From the NCBI RefSeq assembly GCF_030159995.1, contig NZ_BSNM01000002.1, positions 304,289 to 368,288 of the forward strand: 64,000 nt of DNA, written 5' to 3'. The notes under the pieces are model-generated. The model was not told where the DNA came from. It saw only the letters and a program-made list of their open reading frames with translations, and ran no database searches. This document shows, piece after piece, positions 25,644-35,918 of the stretch (position 1 is the stretch's first letter; the number at the start of each line of letters is the position of its first letter). Both the position numbers and the translations under genes were made by a program. The DNA comes from Litoribrevibacter albus. GTDB lineage: Bacteria > Pseudomonadota > Gammaproteobacteria > Pseudomonadales > Litoribrevibacteraceae.

Positions 25644-27452
25644 TTGTTGTTGAGTAGATCATTAGAAGTTTCTCAGAAAAAGTTTGGATCCGGTTTCTTT
25701 AAACGTCTGTTATTGAAACATCGTAAAGAGCTTATTTACGCTCATTTGATTGCCATTCTGGCAACGGTTATTGCGGTGCCTTTGCCTTTACTTCTGCCTG
25801 TTCTGGTGGATGAAGTACTGTTGGACCAACCGGGGCAGGCGGTTTCCTTTTTACAATGGATGCTGCCAGATTCCTTCCATTCGGCGGCCAGCTATATCGT
25901 GGCGATGACGCTATTAAGTATCGTTTTACGAATTGCCAGCATGTTATTAAATGTGTGGCAGAGCCGACAGCTCACCATTGTCTCAAAAGACCTGATTTAC
26001 AGGATGCGAATGCGGCTGTTAAAGCAGCTTCGGCTAGTCTCAATGAAGGAATATGAATCCATCGGAAGTGGTGGTATTGCCAGTCGCTTTGTGACGGATT
26101 TAGACACCATTGATCGTTTTGTCAGTGTGTCCGTCAGCCGACTTCTGGTGGCGGTGTTAACCATCATTGGTACAGCGGTTATTTTACTGTGGATGCATTG
26201 GCAGTTGGCATTATTTATCCTGTTTCTTAACCCTGTGGTGATCTATTGCACCATGATTTTGGGTAAGCAGGTGAAGACGTTGAAGAAGCGGGAAAATTCT
26301 GCCTATGAAGCCTTTCAGCAAGCGCTCACTGAAACCCTGGATGCAGTGCATCAAATTCGAATTGTGAATCGGGAACAGTTTTATTACCAACGAATTCAGG
26401 ATCTGGCTGATGCGGTGAAACAGCGATCCATCACCTTTGAATGGCGCTCCGATGCCGCCAGCCGATTCAGCTTTAATGTCTTCCTGATAGGATTTGATAT
26501 GTTCCGAATGATCTCCATGTTGATGGTGATTTTCTCGGATTTGTCCATCGGGCAAATGTTTGCGGTGTTTGGTTACTTATGGTTCATGATGGGGCCAGTT
26601 CAAGAAATTCTCAACATGCAATATGCCTATTACAGTGCCAAAGCGGCGTTGCAGCGAATCAATACCAGTTTTGATCTGGAGATTGAGCCACAGGTTGAAC
26701 CATTGGCAAACCCGTTTAAACAGGCCGATGTTCGGATTGACGTAGATGATGCGGTGTTTGGTTATCATCAGGATAAACGGGTATTGAATCATGTCTCTTT
26801 CTCTATCGAAGCCGGTGAACGGGTGGCCTTTGTTGGCGCCAGTGGCGGCGGTAAATCGACCTTGGTCCAGCTGTTAACGGGCATGTACCCGTTAACGGAA
26901 GGTGACATTCGCTTTAACGGCCGATCTATCAGTGATATTGGTTGGCCGCTGATTCGTGAGAATGTCTGCACCGTGATTCAAACGCCTGCATTGTTTAACG
27001 CCACTGTGCGTATGAATTTGGATATGGGCATTGATTACAGTGATCAGCAACTCTGGCAAGCGCTGCAGGTGGCTCAGCTGGATGACGTGGTGAAGCAGTT
27101 GCCCGATGGACTGGACACAGTTGTGGGTCGAAACGGCATTCGACTTTCCGGTGGTCAGCGTCAACGTTTGGCCATTGCCCGCATGGTACTAATGAACCCT
27201 AAAGTGGTGATTCTCGATGAATCAACGTCGGCCCTGGATACCGAAACGGAAGCCAATCTACACGATGCCTTGTCTGACTTTCTTAAAGGGCGGACGACTA
27301 TCATCATTGCGCATCGTTTGAGTGCCGTGAAACAAGCCGACCGCATTTTTGTTTTCCACGAAGGGCGTATTTGCGAAGAAGGCAATCATCAGAGTTTGGT
27401 GGATCGTGGTGGCTTGTACGCGAATCTCTACGGTGAACGTCAGTTAGTTTGA
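25644..27452 (+). CDS. ABC exporter with fused permease and ATPase (MsbA/MDR type)
   Basis: 602 residues. Six membrane helices lie within about residues 30-320 and the nucleotide-binding domain within about 355-595. Walker A GASGGGKST, signature LSGGQRQR, Walker B VVILDEST and the switch His in IIIAHRLSA are intact, so a homodimer would be a competent exporter. Substrate unknown; lipid, peptide or drug export are all possible. An in-frame stop sits directly before a TTG-TTG-TTG run, so the start is one of these TTG codons or further inside. No adjacent periplasmic partner gene is seen. Confidence 0.9.
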   Translation: MLLSRSLEVSQKKFGSGFFKRLLLKHRKELIYAHLIAILATVIAVPLPLLLPVLVDEVLLDQPGQAVSFLQWMLPDSFHSAASYIVAMTLLSIVLRIASMLLNVWQSRQLTIVSKDLIYRMRMRLLKQLRLVSMKEYESIGSGGIASRFVTDLDTIDRFVSVSVSRLLVAVLTIIGTAVILLWMHWQLALFILFLNPVVIYCTMILGKQVKTLKKRENSAYEAFQQALTETLDAVHQIRIVNREQFYYQRIQDLADAVKQRSITFEWRSDAASRFSFNVFLIGFDMFRMISMLMVIFSDLSIGQMFAVFGYLWFMMGPVQEILNMQYAYYSAKAALQRINTSFDLEIEPQVEPLANPFKQADVRIDVDDAVFGYHQDKRVLNHVSFSIEAGERVAFVGASGGGKSTLVQLLTGMYPLTEGDIRFNGRSISDIGWPLIRENVCTVIQTPALFNATVRMNLDMGIDYSDQQLWQALQVAQLDDVVKQLPDGLDTVVGRNGIRLSGGQRQRLAIARMVLMNPKVVILDESTSALDTETEANLHDALSDFLKGRTTIIIAHRLSAVKQADRIFVFHEGRICEEGNHQSLVDRGGLYANLYGERQLV

Positions 27453-27474
27453 TGAGCGGTTGATTTAATAATTA

Positions 27475-27555
27475 GTTGGTTCACCGATTAGAAGGTTTAA
27501 TGATTTGCTGGTTTATCGATGAGCTGGTTTATTGATTAGCTGGTTTATTGATTAG
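27475..27555. repeat. Short tandem repeat array, five degenerate 16-17 bp units
   Basis: Units at 27475-27491, 27492-27507, 27508-27523, 27524-27539 and 27540-27555. The last two are identical (GCTGGTTTATTGATTA) and the first three are diverged. The array lies between convergent genes, and its last unit supplies the stop codon of the DUF454 gene. Slippage in copy number would therefore change that protein's end. Confidence 0.85.
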
Positions 27556-28024
27556 AAGGCGGCGCAGGTTTTGTTGGATTGCCTTTTGACGTGTGATCAC
27601 TGATGGACTGATTCTGTTGGACGTCCAGCGTAGGTAACCGAAACAGGTAAATCGAAACGCACAGCGCGATCAAGGCCATAGATACAATTACCCATACCGG
27701 TGGTTTTACGATCCAGATGCTCAGTGACATCATGCAAATGATCAATGCTGAGGTATAGCATTTGGCTTTGAAGGGTATGCCCTTGCCATCGATGTAGGCG
27801 GAGATATAACGGCCAAGCCTAGGGTGATCAACCAGCCAGTGATAAAAGCGATCGGACGTTCTGGCAAAACATGCTGCGGCTAACAATAGAAACGGAGTGG
27901 TAGGTAAAATGGGAAGAAAAATTCCGAGAACACCTAAGACGACGGCCACCCAACCAAGAATTAATAAACTCCAATGTAAAATTGGGTGTTTCCTTTTTTT
28001 CAAATGTCTCACCTTTGTACTCAT
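27545..28024 (-). CDS. DUF454 (YbaN-like) inner-membrane protein
   Basis: 159 residues with three to four membrane helices. The family core LGVLGIFLPILPTTPFLLLAAACFARTS (positions about 33-60) and the HPRLGRYI motif are clear. E. coli YbaN (125 residues) has no established function. This copy carries an additional polar C-terminal tail rich in Gln, Ser, Asn and Pro. The tail ends inside the 16-bp tandem repeat array, which may have altered its original end. Confidence 0.9.
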   Translation of the reverse strand: MSTKVRHLKKRKHPILHWSLLILGWVAVVLGVLGIFLPILPTTPFLLLAAACFARTSDRFYHWLVDHPRLGRYISAYIDGKGIPFKAKCYTSALIICMMSLSIWIVKPPVWVIVSMALIALCVSIYLFRLPTLDVQQNQSISDHTSKGNPTKPAPPSNQ

Positions 28025-28223
28025 GTACTGTACTAATGCATCGTACTCATCTGGATAACCGTTACTTAGTTGTTCAGTCTATTGAAGTTGACAATGAATA
28101 CAAGTGGGTTGATGCTTGATCTTTATTATCGACCGCTCAGGTCAATGCTTGTGGAATATTTGGTCGGTTATTGCTCATTATGAGATGGAAGAATGAGCCA
28201 TTTATGGTGTAAAGGAGGTATGA

Positions 28224-29915
28224 ATGAAGGTTTTGGTTGTCGATGATCAGGAGATCAATCGCACGCTGTTAAGCTTCATTCTTGAAGACGAAGGCTATCA
28301 ATATCATATGGCGTCGGATGGTGAACAAGCCATTCAACTTTATATTGATGAGCAACCGGATTTAATTTTGATGGACATCATGATGCCGGGCATCGATGGC
28401 TATGAAGCGGCTCGGAAAATCAAAGAGCAGGCAGGAAATCGCCATATCCCCATCATTTTCTTAACTGCCAAAACGGATCTGGAATCGCTGTCCCGTTGTT
28501 TGGATGACGGTGAAGACTTCCTCACTAAGCCTTTCAATGAAGTCATTCTGAAAGCGAAAATTCGGGCCCACCGTCGGGTGGCTGTATTGTATAAGCAGTT
28601 GAATGACAAGAACGACGCGCTGACCTTCCACAACAGCCGAATTCAGCAAGAGCAATTAATGGCCCAACGGGTTTTTTCCAATGTTATGGAAAAGAACCCG
28701 AACCACTGTACCAACCTCTCTCATTATTTGTCGTCTGCCTCTGTCTTCAGTGGTGATCTGTTTTTATATAACCGAAGTCCTTCCGGTGGCTTATATCTGT
28801 TGTTGGGAGATTTTACCGGGCACGGTCTACCGGCAGCGATTGGTGCCATTCCAACCTCTCAGATTTTCTTTCAGATGTCGGCACGCGGTGAAGCCGTAAG
28901 TGACATCGCTCGGGAGATTAACCGCGAACTGTGGTCTATTTTGCCGAGTCATATGTTTTGTGCTGCTGCCGTAGTGGAAGTGAACAAGACGGGCTCTCAA
29001 CTGACACTTTGGCAGGGTGGTTTGCCTGATATTTTGTTGGCTTCCTCTCATTCGGTCGATGACTCTTCCATAGATGATGTTTCTATCAAAGTATTAGAGC
29101 CGTTACACCTTCCTCTGGGAATGGTAGGCGATGGGGATTTCGAAGACGATGTGAAGGTGATTGCCGTAGAACCGACAGACATCATGTATGCCTATACGGA
29201 CGGCATTACCGAAGCGGTGTCATCACAAGGCAATATGTATGGCATTGATGGTTTGGTGTCTGCGGTTAAAGACAATGCCTCAAACGGGTTAAGAGGCATT
29301 ATCGAACATTGGAAAGGCTTTTGTGCGGTCGACCAGGAATACGATGATGTGTCCTTGGTTGAGCTGAACTTTGGTCATGTGGATTGGGCCGATGAGCCGA
29401 TCGCCGCAGAAACAGCAGAGCACAAAATCACGCCTTGTACCATGAACTGGGCGTTTACCGGCGAGCAGTTGTCGGACATACGTTGTGTGGATTCCATTGT
29501 TGCTATGGTCGAGCCCTTCTTTAGTGAAGCGGTGCGTAAGGACTTACTTCGATTAGTGCTCAACGAAATGTACAGTAACTCGCTAGAGCATGGCATTTTG
29601 CGTTTGAAATCTGAGTTGAAAAATTCAGTTGAAGGATTAGAGCACTATGAGCAGTTACGAGCTGAACGATTGTTTGAATTGAGTGACTCGGACTGGATTA
29701 AGATAGAAGCGCATCTTTGTACTTCCATGGGGCAAGCGTATCTGGATTTGGAATTGTCTGATTCTGGTAAGGGTTTTGATGTGGCTGAAGTGACTACCCG
29801 ACCGGAGAATGATTCGCTCAGTCATGGTCGTGGGCTTGGTCTGATTCGATACTTGTGTGAATCCGTAGAGTTTTATAACAGTGGTGCTTCAGTAAGAGCC
29901 AGATTCAGTCTATAA
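28224..29915 (+). CDS. HsbR-like response regulator: REC, PP2C phosphatase and anti-sigma-type ATPase domain
   Basis: 563 residues. Receiver about 1-120 with D51 in LILMDIMMPGIDG; RsbU/SpoIIE-type PP2C phosphatase about 175-385 with GDFTGHGLPAA; HATPase_c of the RsbW/SpoIIAB type about 430-560 with LNEMYSNSLEHG and DSGKGF. The same three-domain order is found in Pseudomonas HsbR, which dephosphorylates and phosphorylates the anti-sigma antagonist HsbA and so controls FlgM and biofilm or swarming behaviour. No HsbA-like STAS gene is adjacent here, so its partner must lie elsewhere. RBS AAAGGAGG is strong. A 10-bp stem-loop (29894-29903 with 29920-29929) spans the stop codon. Confidence 0.9.
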   Translation: MKVLVVDDQEINRTLLSFILEDEGYQYHMASDGEQAIQLYIDEQPDLILMDIMMPGIDGYEAARKIKEQAGNRHIPIIFLTAKTDLESLSRCLDDGEDFLTKPFNEVILKAKIRAHRRVAVLYKQLNDKNDALTFHNSRIQQEQLMAQRVFSNVMEKNPNHCTNLSHYLSSASVFSGDLFLYNRSPSGGLYLLLGDFTGHGLPAAIGAIPTSQIFFQMSARGEAVSDIAREINRELWSILPSHMFCAAAVVEVNKTGSQLTLWQGGLPDILLASSHSVDDSSIDDVSIKVLEPLHLPLGMVGDGDFEDDVKVIAVEPTDIMYAYTDGITEAVSSQGNMYGIDGLVSAVKDNASNGLRGIIEHWKGFCAVDQEYDDVSLVELNFGHVDWADEPIAAETAEHKITPCTMNWAFTGEQLSDIRCVDSIVAMVEPFFSEAVRKDLLRLVLNEMYSNSLEHGILRLKSELKNSVEGLEHYEQLRAERLFELSDSDWIKIEAHLCTSMGQAYLDLELSDSGKGFDVAEVTTRPENDSLSHGRGLGLIRYLCESVEFYNSGASVRARFSL

Positions 29916-29929
29916 CCTGTCTGGCTCTT
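29894..29929. repeat. 10-bp stem-loop across the hsbR-like stop codon
   Basis: AAGAGCCAGA and TCTGGCTCTT pair perfectly around a 16-base loop that contains the stop codon. It may end transcription or protect the 3' end. It also lies 24 bases after the stop of the convergent YecA-family gene. There is no T tract. Confidence 0.45.
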
Positions 29930-29952
29930 GAGAGGTAGGGCTTTGCTTTAAA

Positions 29953-30576
29953 TTAGCGCTTGCCGCCACGGCTCCCGCGTTTTTTCTGAGTGTTTTTGCT
30001 GGCTCCGTAGACACTCTTAGGCGGGCCTTTCTTTTCTTCTTCCACTCGGAACAACAGGAATAGGTCGATGAGAATTTCAGGGATTTCTTCAATCCACTGA
30101 CTGATCAACTGGTCATTGGCGGTGATGTCCTGAGTTTCTTCTTCTAACATGCCGGAGATGGCAAAGACCGGCATCAACAGTTGAGTGGCGTTTTCTTCAT
30201 ATTTGCTGTTCAACCAGATGTCTTCAAAGGCCAATACCACTTCTACAAAACCGGCCGCCCAGGAAATAATGGCATCTTCGTCGTCTTCTTCGTTCATCCA
30301 AGGAAGATCAACATCTTCTTCACCTTCCAGTTGAACCTGAATATCCGCACACACGAGCTTGATGGCTTCTTGTAATTCAGCAATTTGTGTCTCATTAAGC
30401 GCATTGATTGCTTCATCTACCACGTGATCAGTGATACTTTTAATGTCTAGCTCTTTGGGAGTGATAACAAACGCAGCTAAGGCACCTAAACAGCCCATAT
30501 AATCCAGAGCATCTTCTTCCAATTCTGGTAACGTTAAAATATCTTCGAGTTGTTGGTGAGCATGATCGAGGGACAT
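29953..30576 (-). CDS. YecA/YgfB (UPF0149) family protein
   Basis: 207 acidic residues with a basic tail. The family pattern is visible: ALDYMGCLGALAAFVITPKE near the start and WAAGFVEVVLAFEDIW in the middle. E. coli YecA ends in a metal-binding SEC-C motif, but none is seen here. The last 25 residues are instead Lys/Arg/Gly-rich, which suggests nucleic-acid or ribosome contact. Function unknown. It is monocistronic as far as the window shows. Confidence 0.78.
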   Translation of the reverse strand: MSLDHAHQQLEDILTLPELEEDALDYMGCLGALAAFVITPKELDIKSITDHVVDEAINALNETQIAELQEAIKLVCADIQVQLEGEEDVDLPWMNEEDDEDAIISWAAGFVEVVLAFEDIWLNSKYEENATQLLMPVFAISGMLEEETQDITANDQLISQWIEEIPEILIDLFLLFRVEEEKKGPPKSVYGASKNTQKKRGSRGGKR

Positions 30577-30673
30577 ATTGCGCCTTAAGCTGAAATCGAT
30601 TTAAAAAGAATAATTATACAATCAAGACGAGACACATTAGCAGTAGTTTTTTGTCTTTGCAGGGAATCTCTTT

Positions 30674-33010
30674 ATGCCACTGCGAGTTAAGTTAGCGCTG
30701 ATTCTGATGCCTCTGGTGCTCATTCCCCTGCTTTTGGTGGGAAAGTTGTCATTAGACCATCTACAGGAACAAATGGATAAGGTCAGGCGCACGCAGCTTC
30801 AAACCATTTCAAAAGAAGTGATGATGTCTATACGACAGTTTGATCAGGAGGTCGAGCTTAAGCTGGATTTCTTTGTCGATGATATGAGCTTCCATTCATT
30901 CACCTCACAACTGGGCGATCCTGATCGTTTTTCGGATATGGCTAAGCATTTGTCTGTCCGATTTTCCCGTGCTGCCAATTTATTCCCTTCATTGAGCTTT
31001 ATCTATGTGCTCGATAGTGAAGGGCATGTTTTGGCTCAATCAGAGCACGCTGTGCTGACCAGCCTTCAGCTGGAAGCGTTGACTCAACAGTTGCAAGACG
31101 ATGAGCAAATTCAGACTTTGAACTTCTTTGACAAAACGTCGGACAAATATTTTGTTCTGAAAGCCAAGAATATCCCACTCAAAGATACCAGTCGTCACAT
31201 TACTCTCTTCTTTGGGGCTGAATTAGACAGTGTGTTATCCGGCTTTCAAACGTTTGCTGTGAATGAAGGGGTTCACATGTTGCTGTGTAATGCTTCGGGT
31301 GATCCTATTTATAAGGTGTCTCATGGTGATCATCTTAACGACCTGGATTGCTTAAACAGCATGAATCAGGCGCCAGGGCATGAGTACATAAAAGCCCAAT
31401 ACTTTGCCTTAAATTCGAAGAATCAGGATCTGAAACTGAAAGTGGACGAGCTTGAACGAGACTTATGGCTGGTTACGGCTCTGGATGATCATAGTCGTTC
31501 TATCTTGAGCCAAAATCATGGTGTGATGTTAATTATTGTTGGTGCCTTGGTGTTACTTGCGTCCTATGTATTGATCTATGTGATTATGGATTACTTCATT
31601 GTTCGTCCGATTCGTGGTTTAAGTCAGGTCAGTGAGCATATTGGGCAAGGAAAATGGCATGTGAATCTTCATTACGAAGGTAAGGATGAAATTGCCACCT
31701 TGTATCAAAACTTTAACTCTATGGTGGCTAATATCCATGCCGCTTACCGAGAGGTGGAAGAAAGTAAAAAGAATCTTGAAGCCAAGGTGAATGAACGAAC
31801 CAGTTCGCTACAGGAATCGGCGTGGCAGTTAGATCAGGCTAAGAAGCAGGCGGACATTGCCAATCGGGCTAAATCCGATTTTCTTGCCAACATGAGTCAT
31901 GAGATTCGTACGCCGTTAAACGGCATGTTGGGGATGGCTCAGATTCTTGAAGATACAGACCTAACGGAAGAGCAGGGGACTTATGTCCACCAGATTAACG
32001 AATCGGGTCAAGGTTTACTGTCTCTCATTAATGACATTCTGGATCTCTCCAAAATTGAAGCCGGCAAAATGCAATTGCATGTAGAGCCGACCAACATCAA
32101 TCAGATCATTCTCTCGGTTTTGAATTTATTACGAGGCACGGCGGTTGAGAAAAACATCCAGTTGGTATCATCTTTTGATCCTCAAGTTCCTGAATTCCTA
32201 GAAGCGGATTCACTGCGTCTAAGACAAGTGCTGATGAATTTGATTGGAAATGCCATCAAGTTCACGGAGGAAGGTGAAGTTAAGGTCATTACAGAATGTC
32301 TGGAACTGGATCGGGAACTCAATATTGTTAAATTCAAAATACGGGTACTTGATACCGGCATCGGGATTTCTTCTGATAAGTTGATGGGCATTTTTGATGC
32401 CTTCAGTCAGGCTGACGGATCGACAACCCGACGGTTTGGTGGAACCGGATTGGGGTTATCCATCACCAAGCGCCTGGTGGATATGATGCGTGGCACTATT
32501 CATGCCGAAAGTCAGCTGGGACAGGGATCTTGTTTTGAATTGTTGTTTATCTGGACCATTGCTAAACCGCCAGAAGAGATCATTTCGCCAAGCTTAGAGT
32601 TTTTACAGGATCAGTCGGTTCATGGCCATATTTTGTTAGTGGAAGACAACGCAGTGAATCTAAAGGTTGCCAAGACGATGCTGTTGAAAAACGGTCATCA
32701 GGTGACGATCGCTTCCGACGGTGAAAAAGCCCTCGAACTGTTACGCGAGGAAGTCTATGACCTCGTTCTTATGGACGTTCAAATGCCAAAAATGAATGGC
32801 TACGAAGTGACACAGCAATTTCGTCAATTTGAACGAGAGCAAGAACGAGCTGAGACCCCGATCATTGCTATTACCGCGAATGCGTTGAAATACGATCAGG
32901 AACGCTGCATCAGCGTAGGAATGAATGATTTCATTGCCAAACCGGTGAAGAAAGATGAATTACATCATCGTGTCCAAACCTGGCTGACACGAGCGAATGT
33001 GCCTAAATAG
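30674..33010 (+). CDS. Hybrid sensor histidine kinase with periplasmic Cache-like sensor
   Basis: 778 residues. Membrane helix about 5-25, periplasmic sensor about 26-280 with a long amphipathic first helix as in double-Cache domains, second helix about 282-306, HAMP, coiled coil, HisKA with H409 in MSHEIRTPLNG, HATPase_c (NAIKFTEEG, DTGIGI, GGTGLGL), and a C-terminal receiver with D701 in LVLMDVQMPKMNG. There is no Hpt domain and no adjacent output regulator. The signal and target cannot be read from the sequence. It follows the YecA gene divergently. Confidence 0.93.
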   Translation: MPLRVKLALILMPLVLIPLLLVGKLSLDHLQEQMDKVRRTQLQTISKEVMMSIRQFDQEVELKLDFFVDDMSFHSFTSQLGDPDRFSDMAKHLSVRFSRAANLFPSLSFIYVLDSEGHVLAQSEHAVLTSLQLEALTQQLQDDEQIQTLNFFDKTSDKYFVLKAKNIPLKDTSRHITLFFGAELDSVLSGFQTFAVNEGVHMLLCNASGDPIYKVSHGDHLNDLDCLNSMNQAPGHEYIKAQYFALNSKNQDLKLKVDELERDLWLVTALDDHSRSILSQNHGVMLIIVGALVLLASYVLIYVIMDYFIVRPIRGLSQVSEHIGQGKWHVNLHYEGKDEIATLYQNFNSMVANIHAAYREVEESKKNLEAKVNERTSSLQESAWQLDQAKKQADIANRAKSDFLANMSHEIRTPLNGMLGMAQILEDTDLTEEQGTYVHQINESGQGLLSLINDILDLSKIEAGKMQLHVEPTNINQIILSVLNLLRGTAVEKNIQLVSSFDPQVPEFLEADSLRLRQVLMNLIGNAIKFTEEGEVKVITECLELDRELNIVKFKIRVLDTGIGISSDKLMGIFDAFSQADGSTTRRFGGTGLGLSITKRLVDMMRGTIHAESQLGQGSCFELLFIWTIAKPPEEIISPSLEFLQDQSVHGHILLVEDNAVNLKVAKTMLLKNGHQVTIASDGEKALELLREEVYDLVLMDVQMPKMNGYEVTQQFRQFEREQERAETPIIAITANALKYDQERCISVGMNDFIAKPVKKDELHHRVQTWLTRANVPK

Positions 33011-33159
33011 AAGGTATGTCGAATAGCAATAGACAACTGTCTCTCTGTAGATTGCTTTTTCCCGATATCTTTCTAAGGTGTTTATAAAAATAAGTTGATG
33101 GCAGACAACGTCATCCGCAATCACTACTCAAATAAAAAATTAGGAAGGGATTCACCACC

Positions 33160-35106
33160 ATGAGTGAAATAAAAACTTACCCCGTTAATGAGTACTTTAC
33201 TGAGCGAGCTCTGATTAATACCGAGCAATACCAAGCAATGTATCAGGCGTCAGTTGAAGATCCTGAAGGCTTTTGGGCAGAGCATGGACAACGCATTGAG
33301 TGGATGAAGCCTTACAGCAAAATCAAGGACGTATCTTTTGCTTATGACGATGTTCATATCCGTTGGTTTTATGATGGTACGCTCAACCCGACAGTGAGCT
33401 GTTTAGATCGACATCTGGCGGAGCGTGGTGATCAAACCGCAATTATTTGGGAAGGTGATGATCCAACAACGGATGCCAAAGTTACTTATCGAGCGCTTTA
33501 TCATAAGGTATGTCGCTTGGCGAATGCGCTAAAGGCGCAAGGCATTAAGAAAGGCGATGTGGTTACCATATACATGCCAATGGTGGTGGAAGCCGCTGTG
33601 GCGATGTTGGCGTGTGCCCGTATTGGGGCCATTCATTCTGTGATCTTCGGAGGTTTCTCTCCAGAGTCCATTGCTGGGCGTGTTGAAGATTGTCAGTCAA
33701 ATTGCATCATTACCGCAGATGAAGGGGTTCGAGGCGGTAAGATTATCCCGTTGAAAAAAAACGTAGATGACGCACTTGCTAAGCCTGGTGCAGCTACGGT
33801 TAAGACCGTGGTGGTTTTTCAGCGTACAGGGAACGACATCGAATGGACGGAAGGACGTGATGTTTGGTATCACGACATTACGGATGCTGCATCAGATGAG
33901 TGTGCGCCTGAAGAAATGAGCGCGGAAGACCCATTGTTTATCCTCTACACCTCAGGGTCAACTGGCAAGCCGAAAGGGGTAATGCATACTTGTGGCGGTT
34001 ATCTTGTTTATGCATCCATGACACATCAGTACATCTTCGATTATCAGGAAGGTGATATCTATTGGTGTACCGCTGACGTTGGTTGGATTACAGGTCACAG
34101 TTATATCGTATATGGGCCGTTAGCGAATGGTGCCGTGACTTTGATGTTTGAAGGGGTGCCTAATTACCCTGATGTATCACGTTGCTGGCAGGTGGTGGAT
34201 AAGCATAAAGTGAATGTCTTCTACACGGCACCGACGGCCATTCGTGCCTTAATGCAGGCAGGTGATGACCCTGTAAAATCCACCTCTCGTGAAAGCTTAC
34301 GTTTGTTGGGAACGGTTGGTGAACCGATCAATCCGGAAGCATGGGAATGGTACTACCATGTGGTGGGTGACGAACGTTGCGCCATTGTCGATACTTGGTG
34401 GCAAACAGAAACAGGAGGCGTTTTGCTGACGCCATTACCAGGTGCTATTCCAGTTAAGCCGGGCTCTGCAACATTACCGTTCTTTGGTGCGATTCCAGGG
34501 ATTGTCGATAACGAGGGCAATTTGTTGGAAGGCGTTTGTGAAGGTAATTTGGTCTTCAAAGACAGCTGGCCTGGTCAAATGCGTTCAGTTTACGGAGATC
34601 ATCAACGATTTAAAGACACCTACTTTGCGACGTATAAAGGTTATTACTGCTCAGGTGATGGTGCTCGTCGTGATGAAGATGGTTATTACTGGATTACTGG
34701 TCGGGTAGATGATGTATTAAACGTCTCGGGGCACCGCATGGGAACGGCAGAAGTTGAAAGTGCGCTGGTGGCTCACCATGCGACCTCTGAAGCGGCTGTT
34801 GTTGGTTATCCTCATGACATCAAAGGGCAGGGCATTTATGCCTATGTAACCTTGAAGAAGGGGTATGAAGAAACGGATGAGCTGATTCAGGAATTGAAAG
34901 ACTTTGTTCGTTCTGAAATTGGCGGCATTGCGGTTCCTGACATCATTCAGTGGGCACCAGCGGTACCAAAGACTCGTTCAGGAAAAATCATGCGTCGTAT
35001 TCTTCGTAAGATCGCCTGTAATGAACTAGATAGCATGGGCGACACATCAACGCTGGCTGATCCAACCGTAGTTGATAATTTGATTGCAAACCGTGCTCAT
35101 CAATAA
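33160..35106 (+). CDS. acs: Acetyl-CoA synthetase
   Basis: 648 residues, the usual length. AMP-binding motif [15 protein letters not shown] is intact. The late WWQTETGG and [15 protein letters not shown] motifs fit acetate specificity. K609 in [11 protein letters not shown] is the lysine that Pat-type acetyltransferases modify to switch the enzyme off. It activates acetate to acetyl-CoA through acetyl-AMP in the cytoplasm. RBS GGAAGG lies before the ATG. It ends only three bases from the convergent DnaJ-related gene, leaving no room for separate terminators. Confidence 0.98.
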   Translation: MSEIKTYPVNEYFTERALINTEQYQAMYQASVEDPEGFWAEHGQRIEWMKPYSKIKDVSFAYDDVHIRWFYDGTLNPTVSCLDRHLAERGDQTAIIWEGDDPTTDAKVTYRALYHKVCRLANALKAQGIKKGDVVTIYMPMVVEAAVAMLACARIGAIHSVIFGGFSPESIAGRVEDCQSNCIITADEGVRGGKIIPLKKNVDDALAKPGAATVKTVVVFQRTGNDIEWTEGRDVWYHDITDAASDECAPEEMSAEDPLFILYTSGSTGKPKGVMHTCGGYLVYASMTHQYIFDYQEGDIYWCTADVGWITGHSYIVYGPLANGAVTLMFEGVPNYPDVSRCWQVVDKHKVNVFYTAPTAIRALMQAGDDPVKSTSRESLRLLGTVGEPINPEAWEWYYHVVGDERCAIVDTWWQTETGGVLLTPLPGAIPVKPGSATLPFFGAIPGIVDNEGNLLEGVCEGNLVFKDSWPGQMRSVYGDHQRFKDTYFATYKGYYCSGDGARRDEDGYYWITGRVDDVLNVSGHRMGTAEVESALVAHHATSEAAVVGYPHDIKGQGIYAYVTLKKGYEETDELIQELKDFVRSEIGGIAVPDIIQWAPAVPKTRSGKIMRRILRKIACNELDSMGDTSTLADPTVVDNLIANRAHQ

Positions 35107-35109
35107 ACG

Positions 35110-35706
35110 TTATCTGTCAGTGAGTCTTGTATAGGCCTGCTGAATTTCTACAAAGTACTCAGCGTCACCGCCTTTGTCGGGGTGATGCTGTTGGCTTAGC
35201 TTTCGATATTGCTGCTTAATCTCCGCCAACGTTACTGGCTTGCTCAAGTCCAGCGTTTGTAAATCCTGATCCTCAAAGTCAATTACCAGCATTCGTTCCC
35301 AAAACTGATTGATCAGTTCGTTAATCTCTTGCTCTGATTGATTGAAGTTATTCCAATCCAGGTAATAGGCTCCCAGCGGATCGAGCTCAGATAGCTCAGT
35401 GGACGTCTCTTTCTTAGTGCTGTCTTTAGGGTGTTTGCAAATCTTCAGTGAATGAATCTCATAGTGATAATCAAAACTGCTTTTGGCGAGTTGGTATAGA
35501 GCATTCATAACCACAAAATTCGTTTGAAAGAGCCCTTGGGGTTCCGCTAAAGGCCGGCCATCAAAAAAAGCGATGTCTTCACTGCTGAGTGTTTTAATTA
35601 GGTCATAAAGGCTCAGGCCATTAATGTGCTGATCCAGAATGACATCGATGGTTTGCATTAACGTGTGAGTTCGCTCTTGTTGCCAATAAGATTGATCGTC
35701 AGACAA
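35110..35706 (-). CDS. DnaJ-related protein with C-terminal J domain
   Basis: 198 residues. The J domain is at the C-terminus (about 150-198) with the HPD triad in QQHHPDKGG, the site that stimulates the ATPase of DnaK-type Hsp70. The N-terminal part (HINGLSLYDLIKTL, FQTNFVVMNALYQL) matches the DNAJ-related N-terminal domain found in gammaproteobacterial proteins of this length. The client is unknown. The start is TTG, supported by GGAG six bases upstream. Confidence 0.88.
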   Translation of the reverse strand: MSDDQSYWQQERTHTLMQTIDVILDQHINGLSLYDLIKTLSSEDIAFFDGRPLAEPQGLFQTNFVVMNALYQLAKSSFDYHYEIHSLKICKHPKDSTKKETSTELSELDPLGAYYLDWNNFNQSEQEINELINQFWERMLVIDFEDQDLQTLDLSKPVTLAEIKQQYRKLSQQHHPDKGGDAEYFVEIQQAYTRLTDR

Positions 35707-35918
35707 AACAGCTCCATCCGGTTGTTTATGGGAGAGTTAAGTACGTTATCGTTTATAGCCTTGTAAATAAAGTGTGGGTTGATTGTTGCCTTTGATCATC
35801 TAAAGGTTTGGTGAATGTTCTGATTCCTTGAGTTTGTTTGGAAGACGTATAAAATATGGCCACTTTTCTGGGGGGCAACACACTGTCCCTTAACTCTTAT
35901 TTCTATTGAAGCCCGGAT

